Source: Bacteroidota bacterium
GTDB taxonomy: Bacteria; Bacteroidota; Bacteroidia; Cytophagales; Cyclobacteriaceae
Length of the DNA stretch: 64,000 nucleotides
Assembly: GCA_018267215.1 (NCBI GenBank)
Contig: JAFDYX010000011.1
Span: forward strand, 1-64,000
Reading direction: 5' to 3'
The notes beneath the pieces are model-generated. The model did no database searches and was not told where the DNA came from. It saw only the letters and a program-made list of their open reading frames with translations. This document shows, one piece after another, positions 1-9,636 of this stretch. The first letter of the stretch is position 1. Each line of letters opens with the position of its first letter. The position numbers and the translations under genes were made by a program.

Positions 1-80
1 CCCATCCCGAACAGGGCAGTTAAGACCACCAGCGCCGATGGTACTAGGGCAAAACCCGGGAGAGTAGGACACCGCCCACC
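1..80 (+). rRNA. rrf: 5S ribosomal RNA, 3' portion (truncated by window start)
   Basis: The window opens inside a 5S rRNA: the stretch starting CCCATCCCGAACAGGG and the later segment GGGAGAGTAGGACACCGCC match the conserved loop and 3' helix of bacterial 5S rRNA. About 80 of the usual roughly 110 nt are visible. The 16S and 23S genes would lie to the left, outside the window. No tRNA follows it. Confidence 0.93.
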
Positions 81-87
81 TTTTTTA

Positions 88-123
88 AACCCTCAACCTT
101 TAAAGGTTGAGGGTTCTGTTTTT
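88..123 (+). terminator. Rho-independent terminator of the rRNA operon
   Basis: A perfect inverted repeat with 14-bp arms (88-101 and 102-115, AACCCTCAACCTTT and its complement) is followed by CTGTTTTT. It lies a few bases after the 5S rRNA and probably ends the rRNA operon. The A-rich left flank may also let it stop transcription of the convergent minus-strand gene ending at 147. Confidence 0.85.
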
Positions 124-146
124 AGCAATAGGGCTAATTGATTTCC

Positions 147-2903
147 TTATAAGTCTCTTACACATCTGAAGCCTACTGTTGCATTGCGCTCGAAGCCTTG
201 TGATACGCGCAATAACAGTTGACGATAGTGTAATTCATGTGGCCCACCTTGCACATACCACCAACTTGAGGAGGGTTTAAAATAACTTCCTCCTTTCATC
301 ATGATGTAGTGGTAGCTGCCGCTTTGATAAACATCGTTTGTTAATTGCCATACACAACCTGTGAGGTCATAGACTCCCAGTGGATTTACGCCAGCTTTGT
401 ATTTTCCGATTCGATGTAGTTTACCATCGCCCAGATTACAATACTTAGGGTTGATTCCTTGGATTTCTGTTACCGTCAGGGTTTCTGTAACAAATGTTTC
501 TTTTCGGGTTACAGGATTCTTTTGTTTCCACGGCCACTCGTTTCCAGCTGAGGTTTGCGCGGCATATTGCCACTCCAGTTCGGTTGGAAGTCGCTTGCCA
601 TACCAAACCGCATAGGCTTGGGCATCTTCATACGATACATAGGTTACCGGAAAACTTTCTTCTCCTTTTACCGGAGCACGGTTTTTCCAATGCTTTAAAA
701 AGTTAGCTGTGTCGGTTGGTTGGTAGTGGGAGTTTATTAAGAAGTTTAAAAAATCGGCATTGGTAACCGGAAAGGGGTCGATCATAAAACTTTTCATCTC
801 GTGAACTTCATTTAATATTTCCTTTGGGTAAGGTATGAATTCATCGCCCTGAGAAGTTTTGAATAAAAATTTTCCGGCTGGAACTTTCACCATGCCTTGT
901 GATGCTCTTGATGATACTTGTGTTGTGGTAACAGAGGAAATTAACCGCGGAATTCCAGGCTTGATTTCAAAAACAATTTCATCTTTCAATATTTTCTCAT
1001 CAAATGCCTGAACCACTACATTACCTTCATATCTGCCGATTAGTTGATGAAGGCGAATCGTGTGTTTTCCCTTGTCAATTTGATATTCATTTTTATCATA
1101 CGATGGATTTCCTGTCCATAGCTTTAACGGATATGGAGATTCGAGCCGGAGCATATCGCCTTGCTGTTTCCATTTGATTATTTCTGGAAACTCAATGATA
1201 CAGCTTACCTGACCTTCGTTGTTGGTGCCCAGATCAGATTGTGGGAAGGCATCAATGGCAACAGAAAGAATGTATCGATTATCATTTTTAACTGGCGAAA
1301 CCATGGTGTGTTTCCAAATATCTACAAAGTGAGATCCTGGTTTTTGATGGACATAGAAAAGTTTGCCTTTGAACCCTTCAGGTTTTAAGCTAAAGATTGT
1401 GTAAACGGTTTTATCTGGTGTTTTCCACCTGTTCACCCAAATACTATCATGCAGGGTGGGGATGGCAGGTGTCATATCTGCAGAAATGAAATTCGGATGA
1501 TTTTCGCGAAGTATCCGCAAAGTCTTTCCAAAGAATAATGATTGTTCATCTTCCCAATCGGGATGACCGGGCGCGAATTGGTTGATCTCTGTACCATAGC
1601 CGTTAAAAAATGAGGTGGCATATTCGCGCTGTATTTTTTCTTTGTAAACTTCTGCCACCCTGAAAATGGCAAAGTCTGGTTTGATAAATTTATTGAGGTT
1701 CAGCAAAGGCGGATAATACAAGGCATTATGCACACGGCCTGCCACGATACCCGTCATATCCTGAGGTACGGCCATACCTTCGCTGTACATAATGACGCCC
1801 CTTCTAGCTTTATCAGCGGCTTGTTGTAACTCCCGGCTCGACTCGCCCTTGGTGTCCAGCACGACACCATCGGCTGAAGTAGCTGCAATCAGATCAGACA
1901 AGCCTTTTAGGTGATCTTCCTTACGGGTACTTTCATCCCAGGGATTGTAAGCAATAAAAAATTTTGTGCCCAGTGCCCGGCAACTGTCTGCCAGTTCCTT
2001 CATTTTTGAAAGCGAGCCCGGCAAATCTTTATACATATCAAATTGATTGCGCTGGTCAACACCGAGTGTAGGCCAGGTAGGCCAAATGCAGACGGCCTCA
2101 TCTCCTCCATATATTTTTTTTCCTTTGCGGAGAAAATTGAGAAGTGTAAATTTTTTGGCAGCAGCATCGTAATAATCTTTGTCCCATGCCATTAACAAAT
2201 GGATAGCGTATGACTCCCGTATCCATTGCAAATCTTTTCTGTCGTACAATGTGGCATCAAAATTTTCGAGATCATATAAAAACCTTTTTTGAAACATCAA
2301 CCGCATGCCCTCCTGCCAGACTCCCCGATAAAAATCAGCATAAAAAAAATACCGGATGGAACCACCCGGACTAATGATGGTTTCAAAACGTTTAATGCTG
2401 GCCAACTTGGCGGAGTTGCGATCTCTGCGCACCAACCCACACACGCTGATACTGTCGTTGAGCGAAACGCCTGAGTAGCCCAGGTTCCAGGCATTATCGG
2501 GCACAATGACATTGATGGGCATCTGTCCCGGCAAAAACAAATGTGTTCTCGATAAACTGTGTTTGCCCAACCCGGTAATGTACGCCTGATTCCCTTCACC
2601 TAATGGGATAACATTTTCGAGGGTAAGGGTATCTTTGGATAGATTGTGAAATTCAACCGAGGCTTTTACGCCTTCTTTTATCGGAGAGAATTGCACTTCA
2701 ATTTTGAAAGGAGAAGAATTTTCTGATGTATATTTTTTTCCGTTAGCCGTGAATGAAATCAGAGGAAGTTGAACCTGATAATTTTTGTCATGGCCAACAA
2801 ATTCCCTGATCGAAAGATCTGCCAGCTTTACTTTTTCAAGACCTTGACTGAACGAAACCCCGGAAATGAAAATAATAAATGAAAGACAAGAAATTTTTTT
2901 CAT
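147..2903 (-). CDS. Secreted glycosidase-like protein with C-terminal FGE-fold (SUMF1) domain
   Basis: 918 aa with a signal peptide (residues 1-19, cleavage after FSQG-like sequence). Residues about 200-600 resemble a TIM-barrel glycoside hydrolase of the alpha-galactosidase-like superfamily: a segment with GVVLDTKGE and a following YSEG are typical strand-end acidic motifs. Residues about 690-918 form a formylglycine-generating-enzyme-like domain (MVKVPAGKF, PVTNADFLNF, RLPTELEWQYAA, GGSYFK, final VGFRCV). The cysteine pair needed for sulfatase activation is not seen in this domain, so it is probably a binding or structural FGE fold, not a modifying enzyme. Substrate unknown. It converges on the rRNA operon. 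The fusion is inferred from one uninterrupted frame; the barrel assignment is less certain than the FGE one. Confidence 0.7.
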   Translation of the reverse strand: MKKISCLSFIIFISGVSFSQGLEKVKLADLSIREFVGHDKNYQVQLPLISFTANGKKYTSENSSPFKIEVQFSPIKEGVKASVEFHNLSKDTLTLENVIPLGEGNQAYITGLGKHSLSRTHLFLPGQMPINVIVPDNAWNLGYSGVSLNDSISVCGLVRRDRNSAKLASIKRFETIISPGGSIRYFFYADFYRGVWQEGMRLMFQKRFLYDLENFDATLYDRKDLQWIRESYAIHLLMAWDKDYYDAAAKKFTLLNFLRKGKKIYGGDEAVCIWPTWPTLGVDQRNQFDMYKDLPGSLSKMKELADSCRALGTKFFIAYNPWDESTRKEDHLKGLSDLIAATSADGVVLDTKGESSRELQQAADKARRGVIMYSEGMAVPQDMTGIVAGRVHNALYYPPLLNLNKFIKPDFAIFRVAEVYKEKIQREYATSFFNGYGTEINQFAPGHPDWEDEQSLFFGKTLRILRENHPNFISADMTPAIPTLHDSIWVNRWKTPDKTVYTIFSLKPEGFKGKLFYVHQKPGSHFVDIWKHTMVSPVKNDNRYILSVAIDAFPQSDLGTNNEGQVSCIIEFPEIIKWKQQGDMLRLESPYPLKLWTGNPSYDKNEYQIDKGKHTIRLHQLIGRYEGNVVVQAFDEKILKDEIVFEIKPGIPRLISSVTTTQVSSRASQGMVKVPAGKFLFKTSQGDEFIPYPKEILNEVHEMKSFMIDPFPVTNADFLNFLINSHYQPTDTANFLKHWKNRAPVKGEESFPVTYVSYEDAQAYAVWYGKRLPTELEWQYAAQTSAGNEWPWKQKNPVTRKETFVTETLTVTEIQGINPKYCNLGDGKLHRIGKYKAGVNPLGVYDLTGCVWQLTNDVYQSGSYHYIMMKGGSYFKPSSSWWYVQGGPHELHYRQLLLRVSQGFERNATVGFRCVRDL

Positions 2904-2937
2904 GGCTCATGAATTTCAACAAAGATTTGGAAAGAAT

Positions 2938-2962
2938 CTTATCCTTGCAAGGGAAGGATAAG
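2938..2962. promoter_or_regulatory. Inverted repeat upstream of the glycosidase-like gene
   Basis: CTTATCCTT (2938-2946) and AAGGATAAG (2954-2962) form a 9-bp dyad with a 7-nt spacer, 35-60 bp upstream of the ATG at 2903. On the minus strand a weak -7 element (AATCTTTG, 2920-2927) lies just downstream, so the dyad falls around the -33 region. It could be an operator or a transcript hairpin; no regulator is suggested. Confidence 0.3.
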
Positions 2963-3013
2963 CAACGATAAAATATAATACTAGGTTTTAAACAAGAAAA
3001 TCAACAAGCACGG

Positions 3014-3664
3014 TTATTTACGCACACACTTTTTGTTTATGTGCCGGTAGATATGTACCGTAAAATAATGGGGGAAGGCAAACACCGAAAACAATACTAG
3101 ATACATAATCATGGCAATAGGTGTTGAAAAAAAGCAAACAATAAAAGCAATGAAATTGTAGAACACAGCAATCCGAAACAAGAAAAGGATACTCTCATAA
3201 TAAGAATCGTTCACGCCTTTATCCAAAAAATGATTGCGGTGGGTGTAGTCCCACATCAGATACGCTACACAGGCTATCAAAAAATAAGTAAGTCCAAACA
3301 AAATTAAGCCTGCGTTATTTTCTTTCAGAAGAAATTCAGAAAAAAGAGATGTGGGGAAAGGGGTAAAGGTGACAATTAGCAACAGTGCGCCATTGATCCA
3401 TAAAAATTTACCGTCATATTTTATGAGATAACAAAATAGATGGTGATGGTTGATCCAACAGATCAGAATCGTACAAAACCCAACTAAGTAAGCAAAAAAA
3501 TGTTGCCAGTGCGATTGAAAAGACTGAGCCAGATTTCTTTCTATTTCAAAATGCGGAATCGAAAGTAAGTCTAACACCAGCAATGTAATAGCAAAGCCAA
3601 AGATGGAATCGCTAAAAGATTCAACTCTCGCCAACGCTTTCTCATTGTTATTTCTCTCAAACAT
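3014..3664 (-). CDS. TMEM175-family (DUF1211) potassium channel-like membrane protein
   Basis: 216 aa, about six hydrophobic segments. The first helix carries the family hallmark RxxxFSD as RVESFSD (residues about 14-20) followed by the hydrophobic IFGFAITLLVLDL. Length matches bacterial TMEM175 channels, which form tetramers that conduct K+ across the inner membrane. It sits alone between the M16-like gene and the glycosidase-like gene with gaps near 100 bp on each side. Family assignment rests on the motif and topology; conductance is family knowledge, not shown here. Confidence 0.8.
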   Translation of the reverse strand: MFERNNNEKALARVESFSDSIFGFAITLLVLDLLSIPHFEIERNLAQSFQSHWQHFFAYLVGFCTILICWINHHHLFCYLIKYDGKFLWINGALLLIVTFTPFPTSLFSEFLLKENNAGLILFGLTYFLIACVAYLMWDYTHRNHFLDKGVNDSYYESILFLFRIAVFYNFIAFIVCFFSTPIAMIMYLVLFSVFAFPHYFTVHIYRHINKKCVRK

Positions 3665-3760
3665 TTTGTCTTAGGGTAGTTGACAGAATAAAAGTAAGAA
3701 ATAACCGAGATTGATGGGCAAGGAGAGAATCAAATGCGCTTACGATCGTGAAAGCACAGC

Positions 3761-5008
3761 TTACCCCGCAGATACCTGATGGAAGGAGTGTAAATATTTT
3801 TTGGCACCACTCTGGATATCATCGGCCGATAAAGATTGAACTGCCTGAAAAAGTTTTTCGTAAAATGCTTTATCCAATCTGTTTAAGTGCACTGCCTTTA
3901 TCTTGTCCATGGCGGCAAACGGGTTGGCAACATCGAGTTGTAAACTGCCCAGGAAATGATTTTTGCAAACAGAAAGTTCGGCATCCGAAACCCGCTCATC
4001 TTTCAGTCGGTCTATTTCTTTTAAGATCTCGTCCGTGGCCAGATTTAAATTGTTAACATTGACTTCCGCACCGATGGCGATCATACTTTCTTTTTCAAAA
4101 GAGTGAACAGAGGCGTGGATGCCGTACGTCAGCCCTTTTTCTTCGCGAATGTTTTTCATTAAGCGAGAGCCAAAGTAGCCACCCAGCAGGTGGATTAACA
4201 GCAGCTGGCCGGGGTACTCGCTATCAGACCGGTGGATGGTAGTTTTACCAAACCGGATGGCAGCTTGCAGGCTGTTCGGCATGGGCTGATGAAAACTTAA
4301 GCCTTGCGGGATAACATCAGATTTTTTTTCTGCTGCATGCGTTATTTCACGAGAAGAAAAATGGCCGATCAATTCGGTAATTTTTTTAGAATCAACATTG
4401 CCGATCAGGTAAACCTGAACAGGAGAAAAAAAAGATGCGTGAAAAGACTGTAGGTCGGCTACGGAAAGACGCAAGACATCTGCTTCTTCCATGCTTTGTC
4501 CGTAGGGATGATTCTCGCCAAAAATATTTTTGCGTATCAGACGAGAGGCCACAAAACTATTTTTCTGATTGTTGATTTTCAGTTCTTGGATAAACTGTTC
4601 TTTGCTGAGTTCAAATTCAGCTTCCGGGAAAGACGGTGTGCTCACAATGTCAGCAAAGAGCGGGAAGACTTCCTCAAAATTCTTGTTCAGTGAGTAGAGC
4701 GAAGCAGAAGAGAAATCGTACCCCGAGGTTAACTCGATGGAGGCTCCGTGGTATTCAATGTATTCTGAAATTTCTTTAGCCGATTTAGTGTGAGTTCCCT
4801 TATCAAGAAGCTGAGATGTGAAGTGCGATATGCCTTTGTGCGGCTCGTGCCATCTGCCGGCACGAAACACCACATCTAACTTAATGACATCTTGCTTGAC
4901 GGGCAGAAAGATAAATTCAACTCCGTTATTCAGAATAAATATTTCGGGCTGGGGAAGTTGAAAAGAAAAATCTTTGGAGAAGGGAGGGGCAACGGAGCGA
5001 CTAACCAT
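3761..5008 (-). CDS. M16 family peptidase-like protein, non-catalytic type
   Basis: 415 aa with the two-lobe layout of the M16 (insulinase/pitrilysin) family: an N-terminal lobe with the segment around residues 30-75 and a C-terminal lobe with REEKGLTYGI, which corresponds to the substrate-binding R/Y region. The zinc motif HxxEH is replaced by HFTSQ (residues 62-66), so both the catalytic Glu and the second His are missing. This is typical of the inactive partner subunit of bacterial M16 pairs. No signal peptide is evident. It is the last gene of the porU-porV operon, 11 bp after porV. A catalytic partner is not in the window. Confidence 0.82.
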   Translation of the reverse strand: MVSRSVAPPFSKDFSFQLPQPEIFILNNGVEFIFLPVKQDVIKLDVVFRAGRWHEPHKGISHFTSQLLDKGTHTKSAKEISEYIEYHGASIELTSGYDFSSASLYSLNKNFEEVFPLFADIVSTPSFPEAEFELSKEQFIQELKINNQKNSFVASRLIRKNIFGENHPYGQSMEEADVLRLSVADLQSFHASFFSPVQVYLIGNVDSKKITELIGHFSSREITHAAEKKSDVIPQGLSFHQPMPNSLQAAIRFGKTTIHRSDSEYPGQLLLIHLLGGYFGSRLMKNIREEKGLTYGIHASVHSFEKESMIAIGAEVNVNNLNLATDEILKEIDRLKDERVSDAELSVCKNHFLGSLQLDVANPFAAMDKIKAVHLNRLDKAFYEKLFQAVQSLSADDIQSGAKKYLHSFHQVSAG

Positions 5009-5019
5009 TGCGTTTTAGA

Positions 5020-6207
5020 TCAGTCGTTAGGAGTATCATTTTGCTTGGCTGTTTTTACCGGCAGTACATAAAACAATGTAAACCGAATGGTTTCAGCCAA
5101 GGCAAAATTATAAAGTGTGGTGGGGATCATGTAAGCCATATCGAGGCCGAACATATCGCGGTTAGCCATTTCGTAACGAACGCCCAAGCCGGCTGTCAGA
5201 TATTTCCGGTTTCCCTGATCTTTGGTTTCATAGAAATAACCTACGCGTGCGGCAAAGAAATTGTTGTACCAATATTCCATGCCCGTAGAGATTTTTATTT
5301 CAGCCAGCTCGCGCGACAACGAAGCATCGGTGAATGAACCCAGCGCGCCCGTAAACAGCGGAATTGTGTGGTTGGTGTTTTGTGCCGTATTGTTGCTGGG
5401 CACCATCAGTTTGTTAAAGTCTAAAGCAAATGTCAGGCTGTTCAGGTGGTCTAACTCTGTTTTATAGGCGCCTCCCAGCCGGAGGTTGATGGGAATGAAA
5501 TCTTTATTGCTGGCGCTGGTGTAGGTCATCTTCGAACCGAAGTTGGTAATGGATCCACCCAACGAGAGGGTGGAGTTATGCCGCTCAAATTGTTTGGTAT
5601 AAAAAGCTCCGATATCTACAGCCACAGAGTTGCCCGCGCGCGCATCCGGATTGGTGGGGATGGCACCCGTCAGATTAGACCGTATGTAACGCACGGACCC
5701 GCCTAACCCGAAGTGTTCGGTCAGCAGGCGGGAGTAGGTAACATCAAAAGCAAACTCGCGTGGGTTGTATCTGCCGTCTTGTTGCGAAGGATTGGGGCCA
5801 TGATTTAATTGAATGTCGCCCATGTCAAAATACTTCAGCGAACCGGACACCACCTGATTGCGGTCTATGCGGTAGAAGCCGGTAAGGTAGAGCAACTTCA
5901 TGTCGTTAACGATTCGCGCCAGCCAAGGGGTGTAAGAAGTAGAGAACCCCAACCCTCCTTTTTCGATAAATACCAATTTGCCGGGATTCCAATAACTTGA
6001 GTTGGCGTCAGCCGAAGTGGCCACACCCGCATCGCCCATACCGGCAGCCCGCGAATCGGGCGTGATGCCCAAGAAAGGCACAGCTGTAGTAATAACATGA
6101 TTGGATGAGTCTTGTCCCACCACACTTCCGGTCGTTCCCTGCCCATTCACCGTTGAAATGGTCCATCCTATTAAAAGCCAAACAAATAGATACTTCCGCA
6201 TAAGCAA
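5020..6207 (-). CDS. porV: Type IX secretion system outer-membrane protein PorV
   Basis: 395 aa, signal peptide about residues 1-22, then the PorV/PorQ-family start AVPFLGITPDSRAAGMGDAG followed by an outer-membrane beta-barrel ending in alternating aromatic strands. PorV (LptO) shuttles type IX cargo from the SprA translocon to the PorU sortase and is needed for release of the C-terminal sorting domain. The length is close to the characterised Porphyromonas protein. It lies directly downstream of porU (18 bp), as in many Bacteroidota, which supports the assignment. Confidence 0.92.
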   Translation of the reverse strand: MLMRKYLFVWLLIGWTISTVNGQGTTGSVVGQDSSNHVITTAVPFLGITPDSRAAGMGDAGVATSADANSSYWNPGKLVFIEKGGLGFSTSYTPWLARIVNDMKLLYLTGFYRIDRNQVVSGSLKYFDMGDIQLNHGPNPSQQDGRYNPREFAFDVTYSRLLTEHFGLGGSVRYIRSNLTGAIPTNPDARAGNSVAVDIGAFYTKQFERHNSTLSLGGSITNFGSKMTYTSASNKDFIPINLRLGGAYKTELDHLNSLTFALDFNKLMVPSNNTAQNTNHTIPLFTGALGSFTDASLSRELAEIKISTGMEYWYNNFFAARVGYFYETKDQGNRKYLTAGLGVRYEMANRDMFGLDMAYMIPTTLYNFALAETIRFTLFYVLPVKTAKQNDTPND

Positions 6208-6225
6208 AAACAGGGTTAAAGGTAA

Positions 6226-9200
6226 TTAATTCAAAACAATTAGCTTGGTGGATTGTTCATTTTCTGATCCATCTGCCAATGAACGAACATATACGCGGGC
6301 AACGTATATGCCGGCACTAAATTTTGTGCCGTCTGTATTTTCTCCGTTCCAAATGCCAAGCTTTACTTCATACGTGCTGGCAGGTACGGAGTAACTGATG
6401 GCCGCCACTACATGGCCGTAAAGATCAAAAATTTTAAGCGTGGCCTCCAAATCTTCTCCCGCCCGGGTGTGGTTAAACTGAAAAGTGGTTTGCTGATCGC
6501 TCTGAAAGGGATTGGGGTAATTCATGAAATTTGTAACTGTAATGCCAGATCCGGGGGCAACAGTAAAATTTACCGAAACAGAGGTGGTGTTGCCATAGGT
6601 ATCGGAAGCCGTGAGCGTCAGTAGGTGCCGGCCTGGTTTTAATGTATCGAGCGGGTAGGTAACTGTTCCTTTCCGGAAGTTGTCCTTATTAGCCGTGTAG
6701 TAGTCGTTGAGTAGGTACTGCCACTTATTGTCTAATGTGGCAATGATATCTTTTTGGGGATTGATGGAGGCTGTGTTGATTCCACTCTCATCAAAAAGCT
6801 GAGCATACAGTTGCGTGTTGGCGCTAACCGTGCCACCATTTACAAAAGTACTGTCACTGAGAAACAGTTTGATGGTGGGCGGTGTAGTATCGGGCGTAGG
6901 GGCAGGTTCTACTCCACCTACTATAAAGTTTGTAAAGCCACCGGCAGCCGTAACCCCCGTTGTTGAAAAGGCATAGAGGTTCACTTTACCGGAACCATAA
7001 GCAGCCACCACCTCTTGGGGTGCAATGAAGTTAAACTGAAACGCTCCCTGAGAGACAGAGAAACTTCCGTTGAACAATGTGTTGTTCCGTTCTTGGTAAG
7101 CGTAAACCGGAGAGGGTGGATTCACCTGATTATTGGGGTTCCCGAGCGTGAGCAGGTTTTGCGGTTTGTCGTACAAGGTGGCAAAACCGGTTCCGTTAAA
7201 ATTGGTTAACGGCACGCCTGCACTTTTTATTTGCCCGGTGATGGTAACATTGGAAAGAGCCCGCACTGTATCAACACCCGAAAGAGTTTTTATTTGACTT
7301 ACTGTTACCTGATTGTCCGGCAAAATCAATTTCATGGAAGGATCTCCGATCAAAGAAAAGTTCCGGTTATTGATGCCGGCCAAGCTGTTGTTTTTAGTGT
7401 CTCTGAAAATCTGGCCTATCGGTCGAAAGGCGTTGTTATTTTTAATGAACAGCGACTGATAAAATGCCTGATTGAGCGGAAAGTTAGTGCCGGCATTGAC
7501 CAAGCGTGCTGTGGTGATGAGCCCGATTCCGCCACCATTTTTTTGTAACAACAACAGCTCGCCCGATGAAATGATAGAGGGATCATCGTTGCGGCCAAAA
7601 TCACAAGTAGCTGTTACAAATAAAGGATAGTAGGGAGCGTTGCTCAGCCCCTGCACCAGATCGGGCGTCAGGATTTGTTCGTTCGACCAAAGTTGTTCAG
7701 AGCCATGACCGGTGTAGTTTACGATGGCATATCCTTTTCGCAAAGCCAGGTCAAGTGCTTTGGTGGCACCGGGATTTCGCTGGCCTGCCGGTTCGGTTAC
7801 GGCTTGGTAGGAATCAACCAAAAGCCGTTTCGAATGAAAGTCTGCATAGTTTATATCAACGGAGGTAGCCAGTTGATCGGCCGAACTTTGGTGAAGGTTG
7901 GCATCACCGCTGTCGCCCATAAACAACAGTTGGGTGCTCCAGGGCTCCAGACGTTTGGGGTTGGTTTCGTAATCAATTAATTTATCTACTGCCCCTTGTG
8001 CTTCGGCCAATGTTTTCACAGGAAGGCGGCCGATGCCTACATCCAGCGAATAGTTAACGGCAGGATTTTCCGGCCATGCGCCTTCGCTGTCTTCAAGAAA
8101 GCCAAAGTAATCATCAGAAGAATAAGACCCCAACGGGTCGAGCGAATTGTACGACTCATAGATGGGCACGAAGTTGGTGTTGCCATAAACACGATTTTTA
8201 TAGTCGTACGATCCGCGCCCAAATAGTGTAACATACTTTAATTGTCCACCGGATTTTTTGTACACATCGCGGATGAAATCGCGCACAGCGCTGACATCTG
8301 GCTTGCTGCCGCTGTATTCATTAAAGATGGCATCGGTAGTAATCACTACTGCATTTAATTGATTATGGCTTTGCCGGAACGAGGCCAGTCTGTTTGCCTG
8401 TGTTAGCCAGGCCGAATAGGTAATGATGAGCGCATCGGCCGAGGTAATGGCGTGCAGGTTTTGGTTAGTCAGCGCAGACTCGAACGCGGGCAACGGTACT
8501 TGTGCCGGACTAAACACCACAAACTTTTTTAATGAATCGGTAGAGGCCGAAAAGGAAATGGCCGAATTGGTAAAAAGAGTTGACTGTAACTTAACATGAA
8601 AAGGATTGGAGATATCCCACACGATGTTAGAAGAAGTAGTGCCGGCTACCTGAAAAGTGGAAACTGTATTAGTTGTACTGGAGGCAGAGAGAAAAGATGT
8701 TTGGTTGCCATACAATGCCAGCGTGCGTTGTGTGCTGAAGAGCACATAATCCAAATATCCGATTGACATGCCGGGCGATGCCTGATTGAATTGATAGGTG
8801 ATCAGTTGGTTGCTCTGCTGTGCGGCCTGCACGGTCTGTTCGTTAAAATGGATGGTATCAATTTGTACAACTCCTTTGGCGCCATAGTCAGTGTTGGGCC
8901 AAGCGGCTACGGGCTGTGTTAACAGCGCGTGATTGTTCATGGCCACATTGAACGAACAATTTTTTGTGGATTGCGCCATGACATGGCTGGTGAGCGTTAC
9001 GTTGGAATTAGGAACGATGCCGGGCATAGCAAACCGAATGGAAAGACTTGACGACTGGTTGAACTGCTCGCCAAACCATTGCCGCCCCGAGTGGAGGACA
9101 TTATACAGATCGTTTTCATAAATAGCGAAGTCATCGAATTGTGTGATGACCGGAAAACTGCCCGCTATGTTGGGGCTTGTGCCCAGCCGCTGGCCGGCTG

Positions 9201-9627
9201 TAGATGAAATAGTGAGGAAGTAATAACTTTTGTTGCTGAACAGATTTTTCTGATAGCTGAAAAAATTTGTTTTGGTATCGTATCCTGAGATGTCGGGTCC
9301 TTGGGCATAAAAAAGGATGTAGTCGCCTCCATCAAATTTTCCGTCTCCTTCGCCCACAACGGTTATGGCAATTTCCACCGGGTCGCTGATTCTGGCAGTG
9401 CTGTTGGGTTGCGGCAGCATGCCCGGCTGCCCTGTGTAGAGGCGTATGTTTTTAGGATTGATTTGTGAAGGATTGATGCCGGCTTTCTGCAACGTAGGAT
9501 AGTCAATGCGGTACACACCATCAGCGGCAACAGAAAATTTGTACCACTGCCCCGAACTGAGCACAGAGTTTTGCCCGAAAGAACTCAAGGCACATAGTAC
9601 GCCCGCTAAGATCTGTAATTTGAACAC
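6226..9627 (-). CDS. porU: Type IX secretion system sortase PorU (C25 peptidase family)
   Basis: 1133 aa with an N-terminal signal peptide (residues 1-18). The centre is a gingipain-type C25 peptidase domain with the catalytic His in YTGHGSEQ (about residue 640) and the catalytic Cys in TATCDFGR (about residue 675). The C-terminus has an FMNYPNPF motif and beta-sandwich like a type IX sorting domain. PorU is the cell-surface sortase that removes the sorting domain and attaches cargo to A-LPS. It is transcribed ahead of porV and 9 bp after pssA. Size matches known PorU proteins (about 1150 aa). Confidence 0.94.
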   Translation of the reverse strand: MFKLQILAGVLCALSSFGQNSVLSSGQWYKFSVAADGVYRIDYPTLQKAGINPSQINPKNIRLYTGQPGMLPQPNSTARISDPVEIAITVVGEGDGKFDGGDYILFYAQGPDISGYDTKTNFFSYQKNLFSNKSYYFLTISSTAGQRLGTSPNIAGSFPVITQFDDFAIYENDLYNVLHSGRQWFGEQFNQSSSLSIRFAMPGIVPNSNVTLTSHVMAQSTKNCSFNVAMNNHALLTQPVAAWPNTDYGAKGVVQIDTIHFNEQTVQAAQQSNQLITYQFNQASPGMSIGYLDYVLFSTQRTLALYGNQTSFLSASSTTNTVSTFQVAGTTSSNIVWDISNPFHVKLQSTLFTNSAISFSASTDSLKKFVVFSPAQVPLPAFESALTNQNLHAITSADALIITYSAWLTQANRLASFRQSHNQLNAVVITTDAIFNEYSGSKPDVSAVRDFIRDVYKKSGGQLKYVTLFGRGSYDYKNRVYGNTNFVPIYESYNSLDPLGSYSSDDYFGFLEDSEGAWPENPAVNYSLDVGIGRLPVKTLAEAQGAVDKLIDYETNPKRLEPWSTQLLFMGDSGDANLHQSSADQLATSVDINYADFHSKRLLVDSYQAVTEPAGQRNPGATKALDLALRKGYAIVNYTGHGSEQLWSNEQILTPDLVQGLSNAPYYPLFVTATCDFGRNDDPSIISSGELLLLQKNGGGIGLITTARLVNAGTNFPLNQAFYQSLFIKNNNAFRPIGQIFRDTKNNSLAGINNRNFSLIGDPSMKLILPDNQVTVSQIKTLSGVDTVRALSNVTITGQIKSAGVPLTNFNGTGFATLYDKPQNLLTLGNPNNQVNPPSPVYAYQERNNTLFNGSFSVSQGAFQFNFIAPQEVVAAYGSGKVNLYAFSTTGVTAAGGFTNFIVGGVEPAPTPDTTPPTIKLFLSDSTFVNGGTVSANTQLYAQLFDESGINTASINPQKDIIATLDNKWQYLLNDYYTANKDNFRKGTVTYPLDTLKPGRHLLTLTASDTYGNTTSVSVNFTVAPGSGITVTNFMNYPNPFQSDQQTTFQFNHTRAGEDLEATLKIFDLYGHVVAAISYSVPASTYEVKLGIWNGENTDGTKFSAGIYVARVYVRSLADGSENEQSTKLIVLN

Positions 9628-9636
9628 GAATCGTTT

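Noticed and set aside
81-146. tRNA gene after the 5S rRNA
   Set aside because: Only a terminator hairpin is present; there is no cloverleaf or T-loop sequence.
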